From JAPPHA01 sp963664045 (GTDB lineage: Bacteria; Pseudomonadota; Alphaproteobacteria; Rhodobacterales; Rhodobacteraceae): 64,000 bases of DNA. Below, piece after piece: positions 36,020 through 45,268 of this stretch. A program made the translations under genes and the position numbers. The DNA lies in the NCBI GenBank assembly GCA_963664045.2, contig CAXXGT010000017.1, positions 1 through 64,000 of the forward strand, written 5' to 3'. Below the pieces are notes generated by a model. The model had not been told where the DNA came from. It searched no databases and worked only from the letters and a program-made list of their open reading frames with translations. The first letter of the stretch is position 1; the number at the start of each line of letters is the position of its first letter.

Positions 36020-36324
36020 GCCCCGGCGTCGCCCGCAACCGCTCTCGGCCCGTCACGAGGCCGTTTCCGGGGAGCCCGAATAATCGCCGACAGTGAGTGA
36101 ACGGCGACGCCTTCCAGACTGACGTCACCGTGGCTGCCTCCCGAAAAAACGGGTGCCGGCGGCCAGGGGAAAGTGTGCCCAAAGCCCGAAAAGAGTTTCA
36201 GAGAAAAGATAGAGATGTCGGAAATCACCGGTCTTTATGTCGTGGTTCTTTCCCCCAGTATGTATATGAGTTGTGGTCAACAAGAGATCGATTGTCGAGT
36301 TGAAAAAAAATTTGTTAAAAAATG

Positions 36325-37844
36325 AGCCTCTTGCAAAACCCGCTGAAGACGCGAATTTTCGCCTGAAGTCGACGATTCTGTTCAGGTAATCCTGGCGATC
36401 GGGGCTGCCACAAGGTATGGTGTAGTTGTACGCAACACGACCTATGGAGGCAACCCCGATGGCTCTGTCACAGACCATATCCAATCTCTGGACCCGGTTT
36501 CAAGGGGAACTTTTTCCTGGGCTCGCCGAAGAGGTCGGCCCCCTCATGGAGAAGCACAAACATCTGGTCCAGGTCCTCGACCTGGTCGAGGTCGAGCGCT
36601 TCGTCGATACGTACTGGCGCGGCCCCGGACGGCCGCAGCAGAGTCGTCGGGCCCTGGCGCGTGCCTTCGTTGCCATGGCGATATGGAACCTGCCGACAAC
36701 CCGAGACCTGATCGACAGGATCGAGGTCGATGCGCGGTTGCGCAGGCTGTGCGGCTGGCCGGGTGTGCGCTCGATCCCGAGCGAGGCGACATTCTCGCGT
36801 GCGTTTGCCGAGTTTTCCGAGGCCCGCCTTGCCGAACGGATGCACGAAGCACTGGTGAAGGAGGCCCTGGGCTGTGAACTGATCGGTCATGTCTCGCGGG
36901 ACTCGACGGCGATCGAGGGGCGGGAGAAGCCGGCACCAAGACCGAAACCGGCAAAGAAGCCGAAGCGCAAGCGCGGCCGTCCCCGCAAGGGCGAGGAAGT
37001 GGCGAAGGAACCCGGCCGTCTCGAACGGCAGTTGGATGGCATGAACCTCGGGCAGATGCTTGATGACCTGCCGGGCGCCTGCGACCACGGGGCCAAGAAG
37101 AACGCCAAAGGCTTCCTCGTCAGCTGGATTGGCTACAAGCTGCATCTCGACACGGCCGATTGCGGCGTGCCGGTGAGCGCCATCATGACCTCGGCATCGG
37201 TCCATGACAGCCAGGTGGCGATCCCTCTTGCGACGATGAGTGCCGAGCGCGTGACCAACCTCTACGATCTCATGGACGCGGCCTATGACGCCAGCGAGAT
37301 CCACCGGATGAGCGAACGCCTTGGCCATGTCCCGCTGATCGATGTCAACCCGCGCCGGGACACGGCCCTCAAGCAGGAACTGAAGCGAGAGGCCCGGGCA
37401 CGGCGTGTCTGTGGCCTCGTCACCCCGCAGAGTGTTCGCTACCGGATCCGTTCCGGGGTCGAGCGGACCAATGCTCGTCTCAAGGACGAGTTCGGTGCCC
37501 GTCATGTGCGTGTCCGTGGGCATGCAAAAGTGTTTTGCCACCTCATGTTCGGAGTGCTCGCGCTGACGGTTGACCAGTTGATGCGCCTCGTTGTTCCTCC
37601 CTGACCCGCCTCACCGTCCTTCGGGACGGTTCCGGCATCCACGATCTTCCACGGAAACGCCCTGAAAGAGCCGGCGAACAGTCGAACTCGGCCAGCGCTC
37701 CGGCATTTTCGTCTGTTTTTCCCGCGAATCGGGAGGGAATGCCGAAAGTCCGGGGATTCCGGGGTTCACGGTCGCGCGCAAGTCCGCGCCGGATACCCGG
37801 CACTGTTCAGCGTCCGGTCAACTCGATAATTTTGCAAGAGGTTC
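36325..37844 (+). mobile_element. IS5-like element inserted in the methyltransferase gene
   Basis: Inverted ends share CCTCTTGCAAAA (left from about 36327, right complement to about 37842). AAATG flanks both sides (36320-36324 and 37845-37849) and fits a short target duplication. It contains one transposase gene. A similar end-like sequence, ACCTCTTGCAATCGG, occurs at 63932 near the right window edge. Confidence 0.7.
36459..37604 (+). CDS. IS5/IS4-superfamily DDE transposase
   Basis: A 381-residue DDE transposase. The N-terminal part (RPQQSRRALARAFVAMAIWN, TTRDLIDRIEVDARLRRLCG, SEATFSRAFAEF) is the conserved domain preceding the core. HVSRDSTAIEGREKP provides the first Asp. A basic insert (KPKRKRGRPRKG) follows. 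YKLHLDTADCGVPVSAIMTS and LYDLMDAAYDASEI contain the second Asp, and SGVERTNARLKDEFGARHVR the Glu. The start at 36459 has GGAGG eight bases upstream. The frame is intact, so the copy may be active. The exact subfamily is uncertain. Confidence 0.8.
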   Translation: MALSQTISNLWTRFQGELFPGLAEEVGPLMEKHKHLVQVLDLVEVERFVDTYWRGPGRPQQSRRALARAFVAMAIWNLPTTRDLIDRIEVDARLRRLCGWPGVRSIPSEATFSRAFAEFSEARLAERMHEALVKEALGCELIGHVSRDSTAIEGREKPAPRPKPAKKPKRKRGRPRKGEEVAKEPGRLERQLDGMNLGQMLDDLPGACDHGAKKNAKGFLVSWIGYKLHLDTADCGVPVSAIMTSASVHDSQVAIPLATMSAERVTNLYDLMDAAYDASEIHRMSERLGHVPLIDVNPRRDTALKQELKREARARRVCGLVTPQSVRYRIRSGVERTNARLKDEFGARHVRVRGHAKVFCHLMFGVLALTVDQLMRLVVPP

Positions 37845-38555
37845 AAATGACACATTTCTTTGACGGGAAGGTGAAACAAACAGTCACGCACAATCATCAG
37901 ATCTGCAGCAGGAAGTTGGTCTTTTGTGATGTCGATTTGCTGGAAGGAGACATTTCCAGTTCCAAATTCGCGACTATTGCGTTCAACGAGGTCAGAAACG
38001 ATTTCTCCCCCAATATATTTGACTCTCATTTCAGGCAGTACATGCTGCATCCAGTGGAAATCACCGCACGGTGCATCCAAGAGAGTTGATACTTCGTATT
38101 TTTTGACCAGCTCGGGCAATTTTCTGCGAAGATTTTCCGTGTGTTTGAGTTCCGAACCGGGGCCGCTCTTTGACTCCTTGCTCCTCCACACGCCTGCCCT
38201 GTAGATCGATGTGAACTCTCCCTCGACCGTACCACGTAAGTGGTGAGGTATGCGGCGAAAGTTGACCCACCGACGAATTTTTCGTCGGCAAGGTCGTGTC
38301 CGGTTCCTAATTGTTGTGAAAATCATTGTTTCAACCAGTCTTTCTTATTCTATAGTTCAATCATTTAGTGTCCGGATTTCCGAGCCTTGTGTCGGGATGG
38401 GAGTGACAAGGACATGGAAGATCGGTTTTGTAGACATTTTGGCCGTTCCAGTGCGTAGCGTCGATGTTTTCTTCGATTAGGCGGATGCTGCAAACCACGT
38501 CACCGGCAAGAATGCAAAAAACCTAGCATTTGTTTGGATAGGCCAGAAGAACTGA

Positions 38556-39401
38556 TCAATTCTGGAGAAATATCGAGGTGAATTCTTCTGGTATCTCATT
38601 CGAACAAAACACAATATTTCCCCCTTCAAAGTCTGGGGCAATGTCAGCACTCATGATTTTCACGAGCGACGACCGAGTGCTATGGCTATCGAATACAGAT
38701 CCGTTAAACGAAAACGCGGTGTATCCTGCGTCGAACATCGTCCCAAAGACCCGATGTGCCGGATTGAGTTCTTCGTGTCTTTTCTTGGGGAACACCTCGA
38801 TGATCCAGATCGGCTTCGGATCAGCTTGCAACAGAGTTTTTGCGCACTCCAATGCGTAGGCCTCTGAACCCTCTATGTCCATCAACACGAGAACTCTTTT
38901 ACGTCGAATGATGCGTCTCTGAATTACATCGTCTATCTTGTGAACAGGGACAACCGAAGTTTTCAGGTCCGCTGTATTTGAAAACCCTCGGATCAAGGAT
39001 GTGTCGGAACGATTCAAACCATACATTTCGGCAAATCCGGTCCTGTTCGAAACTGCTACCGGAAACAGTGAAAAATTCTCCTCCAAGCCGTTTTCCATGA
39101 CGTTTTTCGCAATCATGGTGCAGTTTTCCGAGATCGGTTCGAATGCGATCGCTGGAACGTTAGCCTTAAGTGCCAAACAACAGTAATATCCGTGATAGGC
39201 TCCAAAGTTGATGAACAGATCAGTTTTTGGAAGCAGGCTTGACACAAGCGCCCGTTCTCTGACCTCCCAACGCTCCGAGAAAAAGCTCTTGTTGCTGGAA
39301 AAAAAGAAGCCTTCCGACACTTTACGCGGTTTACTGCGCAACCGCCTCCGTGGGTAAAGGCGATCCATCAAGATCCGATATTGATCACTGAGACTTCGCA
39401 T
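38556..39401 (-). CDS. FkbM family methyltransferase
   Basis: A 281-residue SAM-dependent methyltransferase of the FkbM type. DLFINFGAYHGYYCCLAL is the SAM-binding loop, AIAFEPISENCTMIAKNV the acidic ribose contact, SNRTGFAEMY a typical strand, and VLMDIEGSEAYALECAKTL the family-specific DIEG block. The start at 39401 (MRSLSDQYRILM) is chosen over 39458, which adds unlike sequence. The window's other glycan-modifying genes make sugar O-methylation in a surface polysaccharide or lipid likely. The frame is intact. Bases 38327-38555 upstream of its neighbour show nothing. Confidence 0.8.
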   Translation of the reverse strand: MRSLSDQYRILMDRLYPRRRLRSKPRKVSEGFFFSSNKSFFSERWEVRERALVSSLLPKTDLFINFGAYHGYYCCLALKANVPAIAFEPISENCTMIAKNVMENGLEENFSLFPVAVSNRTGFAEMYGLNRSDTSLIRGFSNTADLKTSVVPVHKIDDVIQRRIIRRKRVLVLMDIEGSEAYALECAKTLLQADPKPIWIIEVFPKKRHEELNPAHRVFGTMFDAGYTAFSFNGSVFDSHSTRSSLVKIMSADIAPDFEGGNIVFCSNEIPEEFTSIFLQN

Positions 39402-39733
39402 TCGACATAATTCCACTTTTTTCGGTTTGGTGCGATGGCCCAAAGATTCCCCGGCCAACGTTGAGTCACTCTATATTCGCTTGCGATTTGACCATTAGAT
39501 TGGCGTCGTTTGGCGGTCAACAACAGTCATTTCTGTCGATTTGCAGCTAAAGCGCCTCGAGAACCACCACCCCCAACGCGGCGTCGCCACTGTCGCGAAA
39601 GTAAAACGGTGCTTGCGGCAGCGGTTCCGAAGATTTGAACTATCAGCAGGTCGGGGCAGTCGAGGTCAAAAGTGCATTTGCCGTGGTTCCTCCCTGACCC
39701 GAGTGACGCGAGACAGTCAGGGCAGAGAATTCG
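39402..39733. other. Non-coding stretch before an IS110 fragment
   Basis: No gene is visible. The right half (about 39550-39733) is GC-rich and directly precedes the truncated IS110 frame, so it may be the left end of that element, including a former bridge RNA region. Confidence 0.35.
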
Positions 39734-39907
39734 ATGCCACGCAAGCGAAGAAGAAAGACCGAGAGCCTAGAGGTCGTGAACTGGGTTTGTGCCGGGATCG
39801 ACAACAGCAAGGACGTTCACTACGTCACGGTCGATCCGGAACGGTGTGCCACCTCGTCCCGAAAGGTGAGGCCGACCTGGGACTGTGCCATGATTGGGCC
39901 GATATAA
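39734..39907 (+). pseudogene. IS110 transposase N-terminal fragment
   Basis: 57 residues: after a basic start, VVNWVCAGIDNSKDVHYVTV gives the first catalytic Asp region of IS110 transposases, and the frame then runs out (DPERCATSSRKV, stop at 39905-39907). The rest of the element is absent. This is the third IS110 lineage in the window. The following 134 bases up to the regulator show no gene. Confidence 0.65.
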
Positions 39908-40041
39908 CGCAGCGAATTCGCATTGTTCACTCAAATCCGTCATGACATGGCAGGCTTGGCTGGAGGGTCGACGGTGGAGCCGGGATTCGCGGCGAAAGTT
40001 GGGTTTCATGCAAGTGCCCAAGTGTCGAGGCCGTGGGTAAG

Positions 40042-41034
40042 CTACCTTCTGGCCGGATCCGTGAGACGTTTTTCGACGGCCCGGGACCTGATCTCGCGCG
40101 GGGTCAGTCCTTCGGACTTTTTCAACGTCTTCGCCAGGTGGGCGCCATCGACAAATCCCGTTGCGTGAGCAATCTCGGTGACTGACAACATTGTCTGCGA
40201 GAGCAGCTCGAGAGCCCTGTCGATCCGGATGGCCAGGTAGGTCCGGCCGCCGGATTTCCCGGTTGCCGCGATGAACAGCCTGTCCAGGTGGCGGGTGGAC
40301 AGGCCGACCATGCCGGCAATCGCGGCCAGCGGCACGGGATCCGGGACATTGGCGTTCATGACGTCGATGGCCCGCGCGACCCTGGTATCCGCGGGGCGTG
40401 AGATCGCGAACTGCGATGGCGGCGGGGCGGACGGATGACGCGTGTGGTCCAGCAGGATCCCGGCGACCGCTCTCCGGGCAAGCCGTCTCCCGAAATGGCG
40501 ATCCAGGAGCAGCGCCGCCAGGTCGACGCCGACGGCCCCGCCAAGGGACGTGATCCTGTTGCGGTCCTCGACAATCAGCTGCCCCGAGCGAAAGCTGACG
40601 CCGGGGAACTGCCGTGACCAATCTGGCAAGATCGCGGCGGCAGCGCAGGCCTCGCGCCCGTCGAGAAAACCGAACCGCGCCAGTGTCGCAACGCCGTTTC
40701 CGATCCCGACCAGCGGCACATCCAGCCGGTCCGCCGACTGGATGTAGCGCTGAATGCTGTGTTCCGGCATGCCGAGCCGGTCACGATAGTCGCCAATGAT
40801 CGCCAGGTAGCTGAAATCCTCGGGCCAGAGTTGTGCGCTTTCGGTCGTCAGCGATCTTCCGCAGATCGAAACGGCCGGCTTGCCTGCCGGTGACATCAGG
40901 ACGGACTGGCAGGAATCCCTGCCCAGTTGCTCGGTCGCGCACTGCAAGGTATCGGCAAAAGTCGCGACACTCGAAAGCCGGTAGTCGGCCAACAGCAGAA
41001 CGCCGACGGTCAGGGCTCTCGGTTCGTATGGCAC
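40042..41034 (-). CDS. GlxA-type AraC family transcriptional regulator
   Basis: A 330-residue regulator. Residues about 8-200 form the DJ-1/PfpI-like sensor domain (LTVGVLLLADYRLSSVATFA, FSYLAIIGDYRD, VPLVGIGNGVATLARFGFLD). Residues about 215-320 form the AraC DNA-binding domain with two HTH units (VPLAAIAGMVGLSTRHLDRL and VTEIAHATGFVDGAHLAKTL). The start is GTG at 41034. It diverges from the ABC transporter operon that begins at 41160, which leaves about 125 bases of shared control region, so it probably regulates that operon. The ligand is unknown. Confidence 0.85.
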   Translation of the reverse strand: MPYEPRALTVGVLLLADYRLSSVATFADTLQCATEQLGRDSCQSVLMSPAGKPAVSICGRSLTTESAQLWPEDFSYLAIIGDYRDRLGMPEHSIQRYIQSADRLDVPLVGIGNGVATLARFGFLDGREACAAAAILPDWSRQFPGVSFRSGQLIVEDRNRITSLGGAVGVDLAALLLDRHFGRRLARRAVAGILLDHTRHPSAPPPSQFAISRPADTRVARAIDVMNANVPDPVPLAAIAGMVGLSTRHLDRLFIAATGKSGGRTYLAIRIDRALELLSQTMLSVTEIAHATGFVDGAHLAKTLKKSEGLTPREIRSRAVEKRLTDPARR

Positions 41035-41159
41035 GGGTCATTCACCGGTTTCAGGCGACAGGTGTCTGAATATTACCGAATCGTGTCTGACATGCACAAG
41101 ACGTCACGTGGGCAGACCTGCTATTCTCGGACCATCAGAAGAAAACGGAGGACATCCAC

Positions 41160-42524
41160 ATGAAACCTGACCATCTCCAGGTACTGAAATCGGCAAGCTG
41201 GGTATCGGCATTCGCAGGGGCGGCGCTGCTGGGCGCTTCAACCGCCGCCGTCCCCCAGGACTTCGACTGGAAGCAGCAGGAAGGCAGTTCCGTCAATGTC
41301 CTGCTCGTCTCGCACCAGTTCGTCGAGGCGCTGAAGCCGCTGGTGCCCGAATTCGAGGACATGACCGGCATGACGGTCAATCTCGATGTGCTGGCCGAAC
41401 AGGCCGCGAACGAAAAGCTGCTCGCCGACCTGTCGTCCCGGGCAGGTACTGTCGATGTGTTCATGACATCACCCTTGAACAACTGGCAATACGCGACCGC
41501 CAACTGGCTGGAGCCATTGGATGAGTTCATCGGCAACCCGGCCCTGACCCACCCGGAATTCGATGTCGGCGATTTCTTCCAGGGTGTCCTGAACTCGAAC
41601 CGTTGGACCAGGGTGCCGATGCAAGGCATCGGCGAAGGCCCGCTCTGGGCGCTCCCGATCAATTCGGAAAGCTACCTGCTGGCCTATCGTCCGAGCGTTT
41701 TCAAGGAACTCGGCCTGGAGGTTCCGGAGACCTACGACGAGCTTCTGGCCATTGCCGACAAGCTCGATACGGGATCGGCGGAATTCGGGCTGATCACCCG
41801 CTTCGACAAGTACTGGGACCTGCCCTACCTGACCTTCGGCACCATGCTTCAGTCCTATGGTGTCGAAATGATCGATGCGGACGGCAACCTGCAGATCTGT
41901 TCGGATGCCAGCGTGCGGGCCACGGATGACTTCGTGACCCTGATCAAGACCGCATCGCCCGAGGGTGCCGGCGCGTTCACGTGGTACGAGGCCCTCCAGG
42001 GGTTCGCCTCCGGCCAGTACGCCCTGTCACTGAACGAGGCGGACTTGTTCGCGCCTGTCTACCAGGACGCCGAGCAGTCGGAGGTTTCGGATGATGTCGG
42101 TTATGCTCCGACCCCGCTGGGGCCGGACGGCACGCGCAAGGCAGGGGCCTGGATCTGGTCGATGTCGATCAACGCCGCGTCGAAGAACAAGGATGCGGCA
42201 TGGCTGTTTCTGAGCTGGGTGACGTCCAAGGACACCATGATCGCCACGCACCTGGCCGGAAACATGAACCCGGTACGCGCATCCGCATGGGAAAACCCCG
42301 ACGTGGTGGCGATGGTCAACAGCTGGGGCGAGACGCCCGGGCAGTACAGCGACGTGACGGCGACGATGGCCGAAGTCGCCGCGGTTCGCTTCCCGCCGCA
42401 TCCGGAACTGACCCGGATGCTGGACCGTTGGGCTCAGGCCGTGCAGGAGGTCTATTTCAACGGAACCGATACCAGGACCGCGCTTTGCGATGCGCAGGAT
42501 GATGTCGGGAAAATGTTCAATTGA
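41160..42524 (+). CDS. ABC transporter family 1 solute-binding protein
   Basis: A 454-residue periplasmic binding protein for a carbohydrate-type ABC importer. The signal peptide (residues 1-30) ends ASTAAVPQ. The mature part shows the family 1 fold (MTGMTVNLDVLAEQAANEKL, VDVFMTSPLNNWQYA, YRPSVFKELGLEVPETYDEL, KDAAWLFLSWVTSKD). The start has GGAGGA seven bases upstream. It is the first gene of a seven-gene operon. A strong hairpin follows it, a layout often used to keep binding protein levels above those of the permeases. Ligand specificity cannot be told from sequence. Confidence 0.88.
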   Translation: MKPDHLQVLKSASWVSAFAGAALLGASTAAVPQDFDWKQQEGSSVNVLLVSHQFVEALKPLVPEFEDMTGMTVNLDVLAEQAANEKLLADLSSRAGTVDVFMTSPLNNWQYATANWLEPLDEFIGNPALTHPEFDVGDFFQGVLNSNRWTRVPMQGIGEGPLWALPINSESYLLAYRPSVFKELGLEVPETYDELLAIADKLDTGSAEFGLITRFDKYWDLPYLTFGTMLQSYGVEMIDADGNLQICSDASVRATDDFVTLIKTASPEGAGAFTWYEALQGFASGQYALSLNEADLFAPVYQDAEQSEVSDDVGYAPTPLGPDGTRKAGAWIWSMSINAASKNKDAAWLFLSWVTSKDTMIATHLAGNMNPVRASAWENPDVVAMVNSWGETPGQYSDVTATMAEVAAVRFPPHPELTRMLDRWAQAVQEVYFNGTDTRTALCDAQDDVGKMFN

Positions 42525-42534
42525 GCATCGGGAC

Positions 42535-42566
42535 TGCCGGCCGCGGTTGATTGACCGCGGCCGGCA
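42535..42566 (+). terminator. Strong hairpin between binding protein and permease genes
   Basis: A perfect 13-bp stem TGCCGGCCGCGGT / ACCGCGGCCGGCA with a 6-base loop and no T run. It lies 10 bases after the binding protein stop and 25 bases before the permease start. It probably causes partial termination or protects the 5' transcript from decay. Confidence 0.7.
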
Positions 42567-42591
42567 GGATCGCTAGCTCCAAGACATCGCC

Positions 42592-43491
42592 ATGGAAAAT
42601 CTTTCGAGCCGAAGGATGTCGGCCAGGACGACCTATCTCCTGTTGTTCCTGCCGGCGCTGGCCATGCTGGCCCTCGCGCTCTACCCGTTTGTCCAGGGCG
42701 TGTTGACGGCCTTTTCCGATCGCAAGCTGTATTACGACACCAGTGAATTCATCGGCTTTCGGAACTTCATCGACCTGTTCGCGGATGACGAGTTCCGCGA
42801 CAGCATCTTAAGGACACTGGCATTCACCGCCGGCGTGATTCTCGTACAGATCCCGCTTGGCCTGGGCATCGCGCTGCTGCTGCTGGGTCAAAGCTGGTTT
42901 CAGCCGATCCTGCGCAGCACCCTGGTATTGCCGCTCCTGATCCCGCCTGTCGTCGCGGGGTTGATGTGGAAGACGATGATGCAGCCGCAAAGCGGAATAC
43001 TGAACTGGCTGTTGTCCAACGTCGGCATCCCGCCCCAGACATGGCTTTCGCACGTCGATACGGCGCTGCTCTCGGTCATTTTGATCGACACATGGGTGTT
43101 CACGCCGTTTGCCGCGCTAATCCTGCTGGCCGGTTTGCAATCGATACCGCCTGAACTGGACGAAGCCGCGCGCGTGGACGGGGCCGGAGCGCTGTTGATA
43201 TTCCGCGCAATCCAGTTGCCCTGGATCGTTCCCTTCATCGTTCTGGTCGCCCTGTTCAGGGTGACGGACAGCCTGAAGAGCTTCGAGCTGTTTTACGCGA
43301 CAACCCGCGGCGGACCGCTGAACGCCACGCGGACGATGCATATCATGGCCTACGAGGAAGCTTTCCGGTGGTCGAGCGTGGGCAAGGCGATGGCGGCTGT
43401 CTTCGTGCTTTGGCTCATGTCATACTTCATCAGCATGTTCCTGATGGCCAGGTGGCAGCGGCGATCGGGCGTTCCCTATGAAAACGGCTAA
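42592..43491 (+). CDS. Sugar-type ABC transporter permease (MalF-like)
   Basis: A 299-residue inner-membrane permease with six predicted membrane segments (first: TYLLLFLPALAMLALALYPF). The cytoplasmic EAA loop reads LDEAARVDGAGALLIFRAIQ, the coupling site for the ATPase. It overlaps the next permease by 14 bases in another frame. It lacks the long periplasmic insert of true MalF, so it is of the common UgpA-like size. Confidence 0.88.
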   Translation: MENLSSRRMSARTTYLLLFLPALAMLALALYPFVQGVLTAFSDRKLYYDTSEFIGFRNFIDLFADDEFRDSILRTLAFTAGVILVQIPLGLGIALLLLGQSWFQPILRSTLVLPLLIPPVVAGLMWKTMMQPQSGILNWLLSNVGIPPQTWLSHVDTALLSVILIDTWVFTPFAALILLAGLQSIPPELDEAARVDGAGALLIFRAIQLPWIVPFIVLVALFRVTDSLKSFELFYATTRGGPLNATRTMHIMAYEEAFRWSSVGKAMAAVFVLWLMSYFISMFLMARWQRRSGVPYENG

Positions 43492-44332
43492 ATTAACCCA
43501 AAACACCGCGCGCGCGCTGGCGCAAGTCCTGTTCATCGGGTTTTTCGTGTTCCCGATCATCTGGATTTTCATGATGTCGCTCAAGAACTTCCGCGACATC
43601 ATCTCGTACCCGCCGAAGTTTCTCTTTTCGCCAACCCTGCAGAACTACCGTGAAACGATCCTGGGTGCGGAAGGGACGCTGCGGGCCGGCGAGTTGCCGG
43701 AATACGTCAGGTTCCTGCTGAACTCGCTGATCATATCCGGTGGAGCCGTGTCCCTGGCGGCTCTCCTGGGCATTCCCGCGGCCTATGCCTTGGCGCGCGG
43801 CGGACTTCCCGGGCGCAAGCACATTGCGTTCACGTTCCTTTCCTTTCGGTTTGCGCCCGAACTGATGATCATCCTGCCGATGTACCTGATCTATACGCAG
43901 ATCGGGATTTATGACACCTATGTGGGAATGATTCTGTCGCATCAACTCATCTGCCTGCCGCTGGTAATCTGGATCATGATGAGTTTTTTTCAGGACGTTC
44001 CCATCGAGATCGAGGAAGCTGCCCGGATCGACGGAGCGAGCATCCTGCTGACACTTCGGGCGGTGATCCTTCCGATCTCGGGACCGGGAATTGCCAGCGC
44101 GATGATCATCGCGTTCATCTTTAGCTGGAACAACCTGATCTTCGGGCTGGTCCTTGCCGGCCCGAACTCGAGGCCCGTCACGATGGGGATATTGCAGGCA
44201 ATGACCTTCGATCAGATCAAGTGGGGTCTCATGGCGGCGGCCGCCATGGTCTCAGCCGTGCCGGGAATGATCGCCGCGACCTACCTGCAAAGGCACATCA
44301 CGCGGGGGCTGACGATGGGAGCGGTCAGATGA
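43478..44332 (+). CDS. Sugar-type ABC transporter permease (MalG-like)
   Basis: A 284-residue second permease. It starts MKTAKLTQNTARALAQ, with the first membrane segment VLFIGFFVFPIIWIFMMSL and the EAA loop IEEAARIDGASILLTLRAVI. It has 5-6 membrane segments. It partners with the upstream permease to form the channel. Its stop overlaps the kinase start (ATGA at 44329). Confidence 0.88.
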   Translation: MKTAKLTQNTARALAQVLFIGFFVFPIIWIFMMSLKNFRDIISYPPKFLFSPTLQNYRETILGAEGTLRAGELPEYVRFLLNSLIISGGAVSLAALLGIPAAYALARGGLPGRKHIAFTFLSFRFAPELMIILPMYLIYTQIGIYDTYVGMILSHQLICLPLVIWIMMSFFQDVPIEIEEAARIDGASILLTLRAVILPISGPGIASAMIIAFIFSWNNLIFGLVLAGPNSRPVTMGILQAMTFDQIKWGLMAAAAMVSAVPGMIAATYLQRHITRGLTMGAVR

Positions 44333-45267
44333 CGGGGCTTGACGTTCTTTCTGTCGGCGCTTGGGCGCTTTTCGACTACATCCTGCGCGCCGATCACTAC
44401 CCCGAAGAAGGCGAAACGGTCGAACTGAAAATTCCGTCGAAGTTGCTGCATACACGGTTCTTCGGTGATTGCTCGGCGAATCTCGCAGCATCGGCCGCGG
44501 CGACCGGAGTCGATGTCGGCCTGGGAATGGTGGTTGGTGATGACTTCAACCGCTATGGCTATCGCGCGCACCTGCTGGAGCTTGGCGTTGATCTGAGCGC
44601 CGTTGACGTACGCAGTGACGCCGACAGTGGGTATAATTTCAACATCTCAGACCACCGCGGTCGTGGCATGTGCTTTTCGCACCTGGGCGTGGCCGCGGAC
44701 CAAAGCGACTGGGCGCCGCCGCTCCAGCAGATCGAGAACTCCAGGGTTGTCGCCGTCAGCGAGAAATTCTCCTCCTACACGCTGGCCACGATCCGCCATG
44801 CGCGGGATCGGGGGAAGACAACCGTGATCAATGGCATGGTCGGCACGGCCAATCAGGAGGCAATGACGTTCCTGGAGGCGGCAGACTTCCTGTTCATTTC
44901 GGAAAAGGAATGCGAAGCCCTGCTTCGTGTTCTGGACATGTCCTCGGCCAGGGACCTTCTGAAGACCGGTCTGTCCACGCTGGTCGTGACCCGCGGGTCC
45001 GAAGGCAGCCGATGGATCACCGGCGAGGGAGAGTTTCACTGTGACGCTGTCCCCTGTGCGCGAATCCAGGACACGACCGGCGCGGGTGATTGCTTTGCCG
45101 GGACTGCCATCGGGTTGATCGCGCAAGGGGCATCATTGCAGGAAGCAGCCCGAATTGCCGCTGCCGCCGCCAGTTACGTCGTGGAAAAATGGGGCTGCCA
45201 GACCAACCTGGTCGGCCGCGAAAGGGCCGAACGGCGCGCGAAGATCTATTTCGAGAAAGGTGCGTGA
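44329..45267 (+). CDS. PfkB/ribokinase family carbohydrate kinase
   Basis: A 312-residue kinase of the PfkB family, which phosphorylates sugars or nucleosides with ATP. LLHTRFFGDCSANLAASAAA and GMVVGDDFNRYGYRAHLLEL form the N-terminal substrate part. The C-terminal signature is DTTGAGDCFAGTAIGL, with the anion hole and the catalytic Asp in GAGD. FISEKECEALLRVL and TLVVTRGSEGSRWIT fit the ATP site. The start overlaps the permease stop. Located in the transport operon, it probably phosphorylates the imported substrate. The true substrate (ribose, fructose, nucleoside or other) is unknown. Confidence 0.85.
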   Translation: MTGLDVLSVGAWALFDYILRADHYPEEGETVELKIPSKLLHTRFFGDCSANLAASAAATGVDVGLGMVVGDDFNRYGYRAHLLELGVDLSAVDVRSDADSGYNFNISDHRGRGMCFSHLGVAADQSDWAPPLQQIENSRVVAVSEKFSSYTLATIRHARDRGKTTVINGMVGTANQEAMTFLEAADFLFISEKECEALLRVLDMSSARDLLKTGLSTLVVTRGSEGSRWITGEGEFHCDAVPCARIQDTTGAGDCFAGTAIGLIAQGASLQEAARIAAAAASYVVEKWGCQTNLVGRERAERRAKIYFEKGA

Positions 45268-45268
45268 A

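Larger units (their letters stand above)
34352..36196 (+). mobile_element. Intact IS110 element inserted in the methyltransferase gene
   Basis: Boundaries are inferred from the interrupted gene. GGAAAACGG-TTC on the left and TTC-AGAGAAAAG on the right share TTC, and one TTC suffices in the reconstructed gene. There are no terminal inverted repeats, as expected for IS110. It has about 385 bases of non-coding left end, the transposase, and about 177 bases of right end. Confidence 0.7.
34178..38326 (-). pseudogene. Class I SAM methyltransferase broken into three pieces by two IS elements
   Basis: The N-terminal piece (38326-37845) holds GEFTSIYRAGVWRSKESKSG, LLDAPCGDFHWM (SAM-binding motif), VKYIGGEIV and ADLMIVRDCLFHLPVKEM. 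A middle piece (36324-36197) reads FNSTIDLLLTTTHIHTGG and HDIKTGDFRHLYLFSE. The C-terminal piece (34351-34178) reads EPFSFPIDPLERIMESDQSP and RREMCLFSKTQVKIA. These join in the right order for one methyltransferase of about 258 residues. The IS5-like element (36325-37844) separates the first two, the IS110 (34352-36196) the last two. A one-base frame discrepancy remains in a poly-T stretch at the first junction. Confidence 0.8.
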
